In this document: positions 22,919 to 35,102 of the stretch, in pieces
How the letters are laid out: each line of letters opens with the position of its first letter
How positions within the stretch are numbered: the first letter of the stretch is position 1
Assembly: GCA_021399435.1 (NCBI GenBank)
Contig: JAJTUP010000002.1
Coordinates: 2,976,001 to 3,040,000 of the forward strand
Direction of reading: 5' to 3'
DNA length: 64,000 nucleotides
Source of the DNA: Diaporthe sp. PMI_573
Lineage: Eukaryota; Ascomycota; Sordariomycetes; Diaporthales; Diaporthaceae
Program-made: the position numbers and the translations under genes
Notes under the pieces: generated by a model
The model's database searches: none
The model's input: the letters and a program-made list of their open reading frames with translations, nothing else
What the model was told of the DNA's origin: nothing

Positions 22919-24508
22919 TCATCGCTTGTCCTCGGGTCGGACCCTCGCACCATAGAACCCACCACCCCCGGCGGCAGCACAGGCAAGACACACACCGCCT
23001 CCACCATAAACGCGGGTGTGCCTCGTCCAGCTGCTACCACCAGCGTGGCTGGACGAGTCGGCGGCAGTGGCTTCACTGTGACCAGCGTCCTCGTGGCCGT
23101 GGCCGTGGTCGTGGTCGTGGTCGTGGTCGTGGCCGTAGTCCTCGTAGACTACCCTGACTCCTCCGTCCACTGCGCCCGGTCCGGGGAACATGACCGCGGC
23201 CGGGTCGAAGGCGTAATCTGTTATCGGTGGAGGAGGCAGGAGAGGAGAGGCTGGTGGGTATGAGGAGGGGGAGAACGAGTTGTTGGCGGTAGGACTAGGG
23301 CCTAGGTATTCGTCTAGGGGCCCGGCTGAGCTGAATCCATCGGCGCCTTCCGGTATGGGAACATTACGTGCAAGGCTTCTCCGCCTGGACGAGCTGGTGG
23401 AAAGTGAGTAGTTGCTTGAGGCGTACTGAGCTTCTTCTCCAGAACCCTCAGCGTTCGGACTTCTCCCCGCCATGGTGTAGCCAGGTGTCTGCTCTGGGTA
23501 GTATCCCGAGCCTGAGGAGTCGATGGTGACGGATTCCAGTTCGGCAGGAGTCGACTGCCTATGTCTCGCAATTGCCATGCGATGATCAAAAGACATTTGG
23601 CGGCCGCGACGGGACGAGCCTGTGGTCCGCCTCGAGGATGTCGTGGTCCGAGACTGTGGTTGTCTAGTGGAGTCCGATCCGAGATGCTGCGGCGTCGATG
23701 TCCCTCTTCCCACCACAGAAAGCGCACTGAGACCTCCATCCGGATAGTATGTCACTCCCAAGTCGTCCGCCACGCCATAAGGATGGCTGAAAAAGGGAGC
23801 CGTAGAGCGACTCGTGGTCATAAAGCCTCCATAGCCCCAGTGGCTCGCGACGACGTCATCATCCATGCTATCCTTTTCTTGCTCGGTGGAGCCGGAAAAT
23901 TCATCGGCGACACCGCCCAAGGGCGGTGGATGGTGGAGTGATGATGATGCTCTGGCATGACGGCTCTCCTCAGCAGCGGCGGGGAAGGGAGGAAGGTCAG
24001 GATGAGGCAGGCCACTTGACTCCTGCCCGGTGCCGTAGCTCGAGTCGTTGCTGACCCCACGTGACCCTTTACTTCCGGTGTGCGTTGTCTTCTCCTCTTC
24101 TTGTTCCATGCTCCTAGAGCTGCTTCCTTCGACGGGCTCACCCAATCCCGCCGGCGCTGTGCCACTTGCTTCCCCTCTGCTTATGGCCCAGCTAGCCTGC
24201 TTTTCGTAGTGACCCTGTCCCTGTCCGGCTTCTGCCCAGGTGCTTTCGAGGTACGGCTTCGAGTCAGACGAGATCCAGGAGGCAGATCCTCGTGGCGGGC
24301 AGGAATTGCCGCTGATATAGTGCCCAAGGCGCGGCGCTGAGAAGCGAGGCAGCACGAGCTTCTGGAGGAGGTACAAGGCTGCGAATGCAGCCGTGAATGT
24401 GCAGATGAGCAGTAGGCTAGATCTGAAAAATACTGACTGGCCTCCATGAAGATAACCACTGAGCTGGGAGAAATCCGAGTCGCTGCCGGCTGATGTGAGG
24501 ACAGGCAT
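22919..24508 (-). CDS. Single-pass membrane protein with a His/Asp repeat, function unknown
   Basis: An intronless 529-residue frame. Seen: residues about 27-50 (FFRSSLLLICTFTAAFAALYLL) form one hydrophobic helix near the N-terminus, flanked by few charges before and Lys/Arg after it, so the long C-terminal part probably faces the cytosol (positive-inside rule) or the protein is a signal-anchor type. The rest is Ser/Gly/Pro/Glu-rich and predicted disordered, with repeated SSRR basic clusters. At about 455-471 there is a run GHDHDHDHDHGHGHE, encoded by a GTGGTC-type microsatellite. Cysteines (CLACAAAGGGGFYG) lie close to the end. I recognise no family. The sequence complexity is low, but the single long frame, a TATA box upstream and a minus-strand 5' region support a real gene. 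Confidence 0.65.
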   Translation of the reverse strand: MPVLTSAGSDSDFSQLSGYLHGGQSVFFRSSLLLICTFTAAFAALYLLQKLVLPRFSAPRLGHYISGNSCPPRGSASWISSDSKPYLESTWAEAGQGQGHYEKQASWAISRGEASGTAPAGLGEPVEGSSSRSMEQEEEKTTHTGSKGSRGVSNDSSYGTGQESSGLPHPDLPPFPAAAEESRHARASSSLHHPPPLGGVADEFSGSTEQEKDSMDDDVVASHWGYGGFMTTSRSTAPFFSHPYGVADDLGVTYYPDGGLSALSVVGRGTSTPQHLGSDSTRQPQSRTTTSSRRTTGSSRRGRQMSFDHRMAIARHRQSTPAELESVTIDSSGSGYYPEQTPGYTMAGRSPNAEGSGEEAQYASSNYSLSTSSSRRRSLARNVPIPEGADGFSSAGPLDEYLGPSPTANNSFSPSSYPPASPLLPPPPITDYAFDPAAVMFPGPGAVDGGVRVVYEDYGHDHDHDHDHGHGHEDAGHSEATAADSSSHAGGSSWTRHTRVYGGGGVCLACAAAGGGGFYGARVRPEDKR

Positions 24509-24563
24509 GTCTCCTGCAGCTTACTTGTCGATGCTGAATCAAGGGGCCAAGAGCAATCAACGA

Positions 24564-24588
24564 TGTGGTGGTGGTGGTGGTGGTGGTG
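24564..24588. repeat. (TGG)n trinucleotide repeat
   Basis: Eight TGG units lie in the presumed 5' leader of the minus-strand membrane-protein gene. Confidence 0.9.
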
Positions 24589-24858
24589 GTACCTTTCCCC
24601 GGCCGGGACACTGGCCCACGAAGATCGGCAGGCTCGGGTATTCCTTCTCTGGACGCAGTATGAAGGGGTGAGTTCACACGACAGATGAGTGGAGGGCTCG
24701 AGTGTCACGCGTCTGCTACCGGCAGCGCGAGTAGAGGCAGCCGTTGCGGTGAGACGCGCTGCTGCAGCCCAGACGCACCGAGTGTCCGAACAAGATCCGT
24801 CGTAGGCCAGAGAAGCGGAAGGAATGCGACAGAGGTGGGTGATACATGAATGTGATCC

Positions 24859-24865
24859 TTTTATA
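24859..24865 (-). promoter_or_regulatory. TATA box of the His/Asp-repeat membrane-protein gene
   Basis: The minus strand reads GCATATAAAAGG here, 350 nt upstream of the ATG at 24508. A TGG microsatellite lies in the presumed leader at 24564-24588. Confidence 0.4.
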
Positions 24866-26110
24866 TGCCGCTGCAGACGGTAGGGATCGAGCAGACCGTT
24901 CAGACAGTCCGATGAATAAGAAAAACAGAAGTGGCAGGAGGCCAGGGACGGGGGAAAGGGCATGGGGGAGCCTCCGAGATATACCGACATGATGGGAGGA
25001 AGTGGAAGCGCCAACCTGATATACCACAGAGGAAGTGGATCGGCGATATTAGCAACGTCAAGCTCGTCTGAAAGGGAGCGGGCCCCTGCGAACGGCGAGG
25101 TATCTGGGGCAGAGAGAGAAAGAGAGAGAGAGAGAGACTGAGAGAGACTGAGAGAGTCTCACGCCAGTGAGCATGGATCGAAAAAGCGGGCCGCTTTCCA
25201 GTCAGCCCGTATGGTACAGTAGCAAAGGCTCACTTGAGACAGTGCCAATAGCCTGGTACCGTCTGACGCGCGGTGTAAGAAGGGTCATGAGGATGGATGA
25301 GTTTGCGCAGTGGCTCCCCATAAACATCTGCCGGAGCTTGACAGGAGGAGAAGGAGGAGGTTGGTGAGGTGTGAGGTGAGGACGATGGGTGACAAGCAAG
25401 CAAGCCATGTCTGCGACCTGGGGCGGCAAAGCAGAGCAAAGGGACCAGGGGCGGTAAAGAACTGGCAGGCCAGTCGCCCACGGAACTGGCTACCTGGATA
25501 CATAGTGTAGTGGACATGGTAAGTGTACCCTGTAGACGCCTTCTCGGTGCAGGCCAGTTGGGGTCAGGCAGCATGTTGGTAAACGCCGTCCAACCCCAGA
25601 TCATGGAGGCGATCGTCATCCATGTACCGGGAAAGACACATGCTGCAGCCTACCGCATGCACGCGAAGGAAGCTTGAGAGAGGGTTCGCACCCCATAGCA
25701 GGGCTCCATCCAGGTGGGCCGGATGTCAGCGTGCTATGATCCCTGACCCTGCCACCTGCACAACCGCACCGCAGGGCTGCAGTTCAACTAGTGTACAAGT
25801 TCACCATTAGCTGCGTTGCGCCGCGCCGCTGCTCGGACCCCTTGGGGCCTTGGGTGATGAGAGAAGGCGCTGCAGGCGTGGAGTCTGGGACGGTCCAAAA
25901 TAATTAGGACACCTGCTTCCTGCCCCACAGTCAGCAGAGACTTGGTCAAGGGCAAGGATGGAAGTAGCTCAGGCTGCATTATCACGGCATTAGGCCGAGT
26001 CCTGGAGTGGTATCGTGTCCAGACGATGGTATCCTTCGTGTTTGCGCTTGGGCAGGCAGAGACAATTTGTGCTGAGCCGGGACTGAGCCGGGGACCGCGC
26101 GCCACAACCG

Positions 26111-26140
26111 ACACGACACGACACGACACGACACGACACG
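26111..26140. repeat. (ACACG)6 pentamer repeat
   Basis: Six perfect ACACG units. Confidence 0.92.
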
Positions 26141-27211
26141 AGCGCGCCTCCGCTGTGCCATGGACAGACAGCGGCGGTCCACGACGAAATGGGTGGTTCC
26201 GTTGCAAAGATAGTCCTGATGTTTCAGCTGCCCTCTTGACCCGCATGACTGAGTCTGGTGGTCGGGCGGGGATATGACCACTGTTGGCTGAGAAGGATAG
26301 GGGGCCAATTGCTCATGTTTCCGAGTCGGTCCCGTAATCGGGCCAAGCTGCTTTAACGCCGGACTGGAATTTTGGCCCAACACCTCACCTCCAGTCAAGT
26401 GAGGCCATGGTCTTGGGCCCGAGGGTTGTATGATGGAAAAAAAAAACCAACCTACCTCCTTTCTCCGCCCGCAGGATTACATTGTCTCGTCCGTCCCCAG
26501 TTGGTCATCCGGCCCGGCCTAACGGGCCCTAGCGGGCCTGTCCTTGGCTGAGGTGAGCCATGGCATCGAGCCCGGCCTTTGTCGATTCGACCGGGAGTTC
26601 GCGGCTATCAAGATCCTCCCTGTTGCCTCCTGTTGTGGCTTGACCGTTGGAGCCGCGCTTCGCAGATCCAAGTCCGACCGTCGGAAAACCAGCCCGTGTC
26701 GTTGGGTGCTGTCCAGCGACTGAGCAGAGCCGTGCGTGCTGCACGTGTACGGATGAATGTACACATGTATGTACCATACCCACCTCTGGTGTGTGCATGT
26801 ATCGCATTCTGTGCCTGCAGGAATGGGGCAGATCGTGGTGGTCACGCGTAGAACGGCAGGACGGCTGGCTGCGGGTTGGTTGCATGCAGTTGCATGTGCA
26901 ACCGCACGATCTCCTCTTTTTTTTTAACCCCCCTTGTTAGCCGAGGTGGTCAAGCAGTAGTGGGAGTGGGTGTGGGTGTGGGAGTGGGAGTGGGTGTGGC
27001 TCTGGCTGCCGGAGTGTGAGATGATGGAACTTTGGTTGCGTGTTGGTTGCCAATGGAAGGAGGAGAACAGATACAAAAGTACGCTGTCCCATGTCGACGG
27101 GACGTCCACTAATGCTGGAAGATTGCAATATGTCCGGGATCAGAGGCCTATCCCTTGGCGCAAATCGGCGCGATTCAGCCCTACAGGACCGACCCCTGGA
27201 GGCAGTCATCC

Positions 27212-27243
27212 CCTCTGTGCCTCTGTGCCTCTGTGCCTCTGTC
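27212..27243. repeat. CTCTGTGC octamer repeat, about four copies
   Basis: The phrase CTCTGTGC recurs in tandem about four times with the last copy altered. Confidence 0.8.
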
Positions 27244-28790
27244 CAGTGTTGCATCTCCCTTGTTGGAGATCAAACTTGTCAGCGAGCGAGCGGCCCCAGG
27301 TCAAATGGGCTCACCGCCTGCTGCTGCCGGTGCCGCTGCTGGCAGCCACATGCTCGAGCTGAAAAGGAGCCGCCCTCAGGCTCATGTCTGTTTGCCACTC
27401 GAGACTCAACAGAGTCTTCATTTCAGCTGACAAGATGTTGCTGGACTCGCCTCCCTCTCCTTTGTCTATCGCCTCCCCACCAGGTACGGGTACGCCACAC
27501 CAAGTATCGGTACATTGGCGATGGGCCATGGGCCATGGGCACAACTGAGACAGGCGGTCCCAGCCGGTTGGGACAGTCCTCATTGGACGTCTCGTTAAGC
27601 GAGCCTCGACCTCCAGACAGCCAATACACAGCACCCCTGGCCGCCGTGCTCCAGCCACCTGCTTTTCGGACCAGACAAGGTGGATTTAAAGCCGGGCTTC
27701 CCCTGTACCGCCTCAGCCTTACGGGACCGACGACACATGACGTGAACAGGCAACGGGTACACAGTGTCGTGGATATGCACCCGCAATGCCTACAGTAATG
27801 AATGTTCAGGCGCCTGCGACACGTATATGACTCTGATGATATGACTCTGATGACCCGCCGCTGCCAGTTTCTCTTCTGACCCGCCCCCGCGCGACCCAGG
27901 CGAGCAAACAACCATGTGAGGATTTCGCTGGTGACGGCGACGGACGTGATCCAAGGCCGGCGGCATCCAAGCGCAAGCGCAGGCGCAAATTGTTATCCAG
28001 ACCGCCTCTTGACTTTTGTTACCTTGCTGATCCCCACCTGACTAATGCCTCGTTCAGGACAAGCGGTCGCCTCCCACCAAGGATCTGGCGGCAAACACGC
28101 CTGCGCGAGCTGCTCGACCGCCCCCAAAACCGCCTCAGCCCCAGCATTTGCGTCAGCACTCAGCTTCACCATGCACATGGACCCCGTCCGATTCAGATTA
28201 CATAGCATGCTTGCATGTCTTCCGGAACTAGCCCCGTCTCGCCCAGGCCAATACGGCCTCCCGTCACTTTTAAGTTTGTGCTGCCCAGCTTGCGCCTATC
28301 AAGAGACTTTCCGCCGCGCCTGTCCGCGCCTCTCATGTTGCACAGGCCGCATCAGCCCACCTGAGAGCGGCTGCCCGCAGCAGCCCCCAGCTTTCCATCC
28401 CGGATTTCAGACATGGCCGTTCTGGGGGCGCCCTCTTGACAGAACTTGCTTTTGCAACCCCATGCTGTTTTGTGGTCCCCCTGTCCCCCTGTCCCCCGGT
28501 CCCCCTCGCCATCTCTTCTCTATTAATGGAAGCCACCAAGTCGCCCCATACAGCCTGTACACACATATGCCTGCGCATGCATTCAGCCACGTGGATAATC
28601 ACTTGGCGGCGTCACGACTTTGGCCTCTTTGCCCCCAGCCGGACTAGTTGGGAATAAACCGTATGCAAATATTTCTTGATATCGTCTACAGTATTGCTTC
28701 GTCTGATTCGACTGGTCGGAATACGGATCTGGGGGGGGGGGGCATCCCTCAGCCTATCATGGGCGTGGGGTCAATCCTTCGGATGCGCAC

Positions 28791-31700
28791 ATGATGGATT
28801 GTAAGATGGGCGGCCATGACCGCACTCCCGCATGCATCCCTGGCGGATGCGCTCTACTGTACAATACAGACCCCAAGGTAACCCTATTCTCAGGCCCAGG
28901 GCTAACAAAGTGGCTTACAGCATATACAAAAAAGGACCCAATCTTTGTATTTCATCATGCACTCTTCGAAACATGCCGCTACTCTTTTGACTTTTGCGCA
29001 GCATGAGGTGGCCGTCAGGATGGCTGTTCAGGTTTTGAACAGTAGCGCATGAGATGGTTGCCATTCCGTGAGCAACGAATAGAAAACATGAGACGTGATA
29101 CCTGATGCAAGGGCTCAGCGGGAAAAGTAGTCGTCAGATCGAGACTCGACTCAGCATGACTGCAATAAATCATCATTGCGGACTCGCGGAGATGAGAACA
29201 GAGCCCGACTGTCCAACCATATTGGATAGCCGACGACAGACCTCGCTTTCCTCGGACTTTTGCCAACCACTATTGATTCTAGAAGCCGCAACATCTCATC
29301 TTGGTCGCCCATAGGGCAAATCTCGTGTGACGAGACTAGTGAGGCGAACACCAATATGCGTACTCTAGTCCACGATGAGAGGTCGGACGAACGTGAACTC
29401 ATTGGTAAAGTTACGCTCCCGTCTATGAAGGCCAAGAAAGCCTCATTGTCAACTTTGGTATGCGTAAGCCACACAGCAATAGTAAACTATTGCTCAATCA
29501 CTTAGCCACGGCCCTCGTCCATTTCCAAGTACCTACCTAGGTAACCCAGGAATAATCACAATGCCCCAGCGGACTACCCAGCCATCACTCCTTTTGAGCA
29601 CGAGGACCCCCCCCCCCGAGTTCACATCAAAACGAAGCGACCGTCTTCAGCAAGCTAGGTGCTAAGTTGTGTTCGGGATCAAGCGCCACGGGATCTCTTC
29701 AAAGGCTCCGTGTCAGATCTTGTTGAGCCTCACTTGTGATGCATCCAGAGTCTACTCAAGTGCCCAATTTCTACAGCGATTACTTGGCCTCAGCTTGAAT
29801 TGTAATCCTGATGACTCATGTGGCATTGATGATAATACTTTGTGTCGCGTTGTCATTCAATAATACAGCACATGCGTATGACCCCTTATGCTGACATGAG
29901 ATAAGCGTTAGTCTATGGAAATACAACGCAGCTACCGAGAATTCTAAATTTCTGATATGATTGCAAGCAGAGAAAAAGCTCAGCGACGCGTCAGCGTTGC
30001 GAAGCCTTTTCGCGTCGGAGGCTGATGTGGTTTGGTATCAAATCCCGAACCAGACAGCCGGATTCATCAGCTCACAGTCAGCAAGCCCCTGGCGTCGAAT
30101 CCAAATATTTGGGTTAATTTGTCCATGCCAGCCAGCCCTATAATGGGCCGGCGGCGGAGATCGCCCAAATCGAAGAGCCGCGATCCTCCGCATCCTTCTG
30201 AAGACGTCTTTCCTCGCCAACTCAATGCATTGAACAAAGGTGGAGTTCAAATTCCCAGTGGGCTCGTTGGCACGTGAAAGATTCCAGAAATATAAACCAT
30301 CATAGGACTCCGAAGGAATGAAGGAATGGAAAGGATGATGGAAGCGTGGAATGAGCTCAGGATGGCGGGCAGCAACAAGCCACTTCAAAAATCGCTGCCG
30401 GAAAACCTAGCCAGCATACAGTAAAACAGTGACTAAGAACAGCACTAACATACAAGGAATTGATTTCTCGGCTTGGATTAATATCCATATTAATGGGTCA
30501 AGACAGGAGATTATGCTGTAGTTAGGCCCGATGATTTGATTTCCTGGGAGTGACCAGTTGACGTTGCAGTCCGGCGGTCTCAATTCAAATTCCGAATTAA
30601 ATCCAAGAAGCCAAAGGTCGCAAACATATCTACGCCCAATAATGAAATTGCCTCCAATCCATGTGTGTATTTTTTTTAAATTAAAATATGAAGAGCTAGA
30701 CTCAGTTCGGAAAAAGCTGGGCGTGAATCCTTCCAAGGTTCCCAAGGACAAATTGCTTCGGTCCGGCCGAGCCGTGAAGTGTGGCCGGCCAGGTCAGTGG
30801 CAAGCATTGACACCAAGTTTCGAAGCCACCCCGAAGCCGAAACAACAACAACACAGGTCTAATTAGGGTGCGATCTGAATCCTTCAAGGACCACAAGGAT
30901 TACCAATGCACTCCCGAACAATGTGGAAAAAAGACGCAAGGTAAGCTGTATTGAATCCTGCGCATGCTCGCTGAACAGCCAACAGATGAGTAGACAACAT
31001 TGTGCCAAAAACGATCAGACTAGCCATACTTACCTCGGAGATGATGATGACTTTTCCAAACTAACGACGGCGATCACAATACCAAGCAGCGGATGGATGG
31101 CGATTCCGTAGACAAAGACTAGGCTTTTTTCTCAGCACTACTATCGATTGTACAAACCAATCAGCATCGCAATATCAACAGGGAGGGGAGAAAATATGAC
31201 CCAAAATTCCAGCACATGTGTCGAGACCAGGGTGTGGGCTTTGGCAACTCAATTAGATGGGCATTGTTTCCCAACAGAGGTTAGAAAACCAAACATAGCT
31301 TGACTTGTGGTGCAGCAAGCCAGAAACACGATTCCCCATAAGGATGGCTTGATCGCTGGTGCAAACACCTGAACCTGGCACTTCAAGCTTCGTGAGATGC
31401 ATCGTTGGGCACTGTACAACTGCTGGAAGATTAGCCATGCCCAATACAGGATGGTTGAGGTGTGTTGGAACCCCAAGCACCAAATTGGCCACGCTGTGTG
31501 AGTTCGGATACCTCAGTATCTCATCAAGGGCGTCTTTCATGTCCTCGGTGATACTTTGGTTCAAAGGCAACGCGCCAGAGCTTTCACCGATGACGGATCA
31601 GAATCGCTTGCCAAAATATGCTGTAATGGATTCAAAATTCGTAGACACACTGGTCCCAACTATTTTGCATTTCAAGCCGGAAAATATGTGATACTGTGCC

Positions 31701-32698
31701 CGATTGATTCTCTGTGATCAACCCCATTTGTGACGTATCCATTTGGGAAGTATCCATTTGCTAACATCATATGGTCATCGAGCATCGCATTACCATTGGA
31801 GCAACGCAAAGACGAATGGTTGTTCAAACCATCAGAAATTTCTTCCTCTACCAAGCCCCACGGCTTCGAGAACGCGAAAAAGCATTTTCAGGCTTCCTCA
31901 TCCCTCAAAGTATCTTCAATTCGTGGCTGTGGTTTTCAGGTATCTGACCAAGGTCCTTGGTAGGAACCAAGAGCGGCCTGGTCAGCGTTGCTATACACAG
32001 CTTCAGTATCAAAAAGTTTGCAATCGTATCCATTCGATGGAACGAATCAAATGCAAAGGGGACAGCACATCAAGCCTTCGTTGTCACCTCTGCTTCTTGA
32101 CAACGCGTATTGTGATCGAGGTTTGCGACATTCATCGTGCTGGACGAAGTAATGTTTTGTTACGGAATTTGACTACCCTGCACAAACCTTGGATGTTAAT
32201 GCGAAATGCCTTACTTGTGGCTCGGTGGGGCTCGGGGGCGGAGCGATGAAGCTCTTCCCATCGGAATTCCCTCCCCTTACACTAGGGTCTTTCCATGTGG
32301 AAAGAAATCACACCTAATTATTGAATCACGACAATGTACAGCTCTTGTTACGTGGGTAGTGTTTTTTTTTTAGAAAAAAGATTCGTATACCTACACTTCT
32401 TAAGCAGTATATAGGCGGTCCCTTCATACGGTGGTAAACGTTTAGGATACGATTGTCTGTGGCACGTGGCCCAGAAAACATAGACAGCCTTGTGACAGCC
32501 GCACAGACAAGGCTAGCGAGAACCGCTCTTGTTACTTGTCTAAGAAAGAATTGATATGATAGAAACCCCTGTTTATCGTCAATCGTTATCATGGAGACTG
32601 AAATCATCCGGCGACCATCAAGGCCGCAGCTACAAGCGTGACGAGAATGAAAAGCTCAACAGAGCCATCTAAAACCCTCTGTATGTCGTTTCCTTACA
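28791..32698. other. AT-richer, gene-poor block; possible degraded sequence
   Basis: Base composition drops from the GC-rich flanks, with many TA-rich words (for example 30440-30700). Several frames of 60-116 codons occur on both strands (29151-29474 minus, 31253-31570 minus, 31730-31963 plus) with fairly natural amino-acid mixtures, but I recognise none. I find no terminal repeats or transposase motifs. It may be old, mutated repeat or gene debris. The last few hundred bases are the 3' flank of the rhodopsin-domain gene. Confidence 0.4.
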
Positions 32699-33772
32699 TC
32701 ACACCCTCCCAGCCCTTGAATGGGCCGGGGCAACCTTCGTCAGATCAACCTGGCTCTGCTGCAATTCCAGCTCTTCCCACTTCTTCTCAATCCTCCGTGA
32801 CTCACGGAAGAGGCCTAACATCGGCAGCGAACCGGCAATGATACCTACACCGCACTCCACAACAGTCCAGAGGACGATCTTGCCGGTGTTGAATAGGTAG
32901 TTGTCATCCGAGCTGTACGCATCGGCATAGATTGTGCGAATCAAGGACGCCATGGAGGCTCTGATCAAACAATCGACTGGTCAGCCCGGAACATGAGACT
33001 AATGCTCGGGACGGGGGGGGGGGTGGGGTTGGGGTCACTCGAGACTCACACTACACCGAGACCCAACGCTCCCACTGTCAAGACCTTTGACCTGAGTCGC
33101 ATCTGCGGAGTCCAGAGAAGCAGCGTTGAGATGGTGGCCATCGCTAGGTCGGACAGCACGTCGAAGGCATAGGCGGTCTTGGAGAGGGCAACAAAGACGT
33201 CCGAGTCGATGCAGGAGCCATTGCCCGTCCAGTTTGACTGGATTGGCCTGCACTTGGCCAGCAAGGTGATGACGCCCGCGACGCTGAGCAAGCTCACGAG
33301 CACGATGAGACCCCAGATGGCATACGTGTATCGCAACCACTTGGCGAGTCCCTTCAAGGTGGTGAGAATGCTGGCCTTGATGAAGACGAGGTTGATGGCA
33401 TAGAACATCTGCCAGAGGAAGAGGTACTATAGAAACACGCTTAGCACATATGCCTGACAGCGACTTCTGGGGCGGCCGCTCTACCTTTCTGCCCTCGGTG
33501 TCCAACTCTGGGTTGAGTTTTGAATCCGGCGAACCGATTCCGACAAATGTCCCATGCATCACCATGCTGTTATGTATCAAGTTGACAACCAGCGCCGTAC
33601 ACATCAGCCAGTCATCATTGCTGAACTGTCCCTTTCGGAACCGGACCCAGGCCCGCAGGCCAACGGCGTTTGTTGAGAGGACGGTGAATGCGAGGGTGAC
33701 ACCGAAGATTGCCGCAGCGAACTTCTCGGGCTCCAGGACATCTGCCAGGTACTCAGATGCGATGGCGGCCAT
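32699..33772 (-). CDS. Fungal rhodopsin-domain (PTH11-like/SAT4-class) integral membrane protein
   Basis: Three exons, 33772..33485, 33426..33050, 32960..32699, in phase, give 308 residues. Introns are 58 and 89 nt, with donors GTAGAG and GTGAGT and acceptors CTATAG and GATCAG. Seen: about seven hydrophobic helices, with AIFGVTLAFTVLSTNAVGLRAWVRFRKGQFSNDDWLM as the first two and their Arg/Asp loop, FLWQMFYAINLVFIKASILTTL, YAIWGLIVLVSLLSVAGVITLLAKCRPI followed by NWTGNGSCID, VLSDLAMATISTLLLWTPQMRLRSKV, and ILWTVVECGVGIIAGSLPML. The order W...D-DWL, FIKxSIL, C-P, D and ECGVGIIAGSLP is the hallmark of this fungal family. Known: members resemble PTH11-type receptors or are orphan membrane proteins. 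No CFEM cysteine domain precedes it, so it is the plain type. Ligand unknown. Confidence 0.9.
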
Positions 33773-35102
33773 GTCGAAAGGATTGATTGGAAAAGAGAGG
33801 TAAATGAGAGTGTGAATGAGAAGTGTAAAGAGAGTGTGGCTTGCTGGGTGCTCAATCCATGAGTGCTATCTAGAGGCCTGCCGTCGAGGAGAAGGGGGCC
33901 TCAGAGTCGGGAGAAGGAGAGACAGGCAATCAGGAGTTTTGGGGAGACTACATTCTGTACAATGTCACTTTGAGTCACTTAAGAAGGGATGAACAGTTAG
34001 ACCCCTGTGCACAGCCGGGGGCGTCGAAGCATGAACCAAGGGGATATGATAGGGGATCTGAATCCACCCCGGAGTGCAACGCCCACATACATCCATATTC
34101 TTAGGGAAGCGGTGATAACGGCCTCCATGCGGAGGGTGGGAAAAGGCATCCCTGGCACCGGTGCCTCCCTGGATTCTTCACATGGGTCTCGGCCATTGTG
34201 TAGTGAGGGAGTGGTGTTTTCCCCCTGGGCAATGAAGGGAGAGCGGCCCCTTTCACGGTTCATGCATTACGCGGAGGGCGAAGCTCCTTGGGACAGGGGT
34301 GGGTTGGTGTGGATCTTTCCATCTATGTCTGTTTCGAAACAGGGCGATTTATGCCAGGGTCACCCAGAGGCTCCCTCCAGATCCCAAGTAGATTGCTCGC
34401 TGCTCAGCCCTGCAGATCTCGCCGTGAGGCCCTGGCCTGCTGGGGAAACTAACAGCGATGCTGCACGGATTGTGTGCTTGAGCACTTGAAGCATTGCAAC
34501 GAATCATCTGACGAGAGTGGATAGATAGATAAGCGACTTACACTGCAATCAATCCCCACCCAGAGTGAGTGCCTTTGTCAGTGTTCGAGGACAGCCTTCT
34601 TGAGCGGCCAGGAGCAGAACAATAGGCTTGAGACAAGTCCTTCTCACATGAAGACGGCAAACCTGTGCATTTCTAGGATGACTGGAAACAGGCCAGGGTT
34701 CTTTTCTTGCCTTTTTGCTTCGTGCCCAGCCATTCAGTCAGCCATTCAGTCAGTCAGTCAATCAATCGCTCGGTTTATCTGGGGAGCAGGACCCCGCAGC
34801 ATTTGGGTATGGACCACAGCCAGGCCCCAGCAGCTCGACTTGCAGCAATGCCCCACTTTGCTCCATCCGGCCGGGGCTGGAACAACTCTCGGGAGCTAGT
34901 CGGAAAAGAGGCAAGAAAATTTCCAGCCGAGATGCTGCGCTCCCAGTCCAAAGCGTCGAATGTTGTGACAGGCGAGGACAATCCATCTCCAACAACCAAC
35001 ACAGCAAGCATATTGTTACCTGCACGATCACAGCATTGGTACACTAGCACCTAACACACCCGGTCCCCTCTCAACCACAAAATACCAACAGCAGCCGCGG
35101 CA
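33773..35102. other. Intergenic between divergent rhodopsin-domain and nhp2 genes
   Basis: Both promoters should lie here. Frames are short and unrecognised. CAGTCAGCCATT-type short repeats occur at 34732-34766. Confidence 0.45.

Larger units (their letters stand above)
24509..28790. other. GC-rich stretch without a recognisable gene
   Basis: The first 500 bases should be leader and promoter of the preceding gene. After that I find only overlapping frames on both strands with biased, Pro/Arg/Ser-rich translations and no domain, membrane or motif pattern. Simple repeats include GA runs at 25109-25160, (ACACG)6 at 26111-26140, GTGGGA/GTGGGT runs at 26960-27000 and CTCTGTGC at 27212-27243. A noncoding RNA cannot be excluded. 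Confidence 0.4.

Noticed and set aside
26935..26975. tRNA-like text GTTAGCCGAGGTGGTCAAG, resembling an A box
   Set aside because: No B box or T arm follows at the right distance; the downstream sequence is a simple GTGGGA repeat.
28045..28647. Plus-strand frame of 200 codons
   Set aside because: Cys/Pro/His-rich with no motif pattern and overlapped on the other strand; nothing supports coding.
29151..29474. Minus-strand frame with fairly natural composition
   Set aside because: Only 107 codons, no recognisable domain and no clear splice continuation; kept only as part of the gene-poor block.
34080..34140. Possible palindrome, because both strands encode a similar peptide
   Set aside because: Base-by-base comparison shows many mismatches; the similarity arises from synonymous codons by chance.
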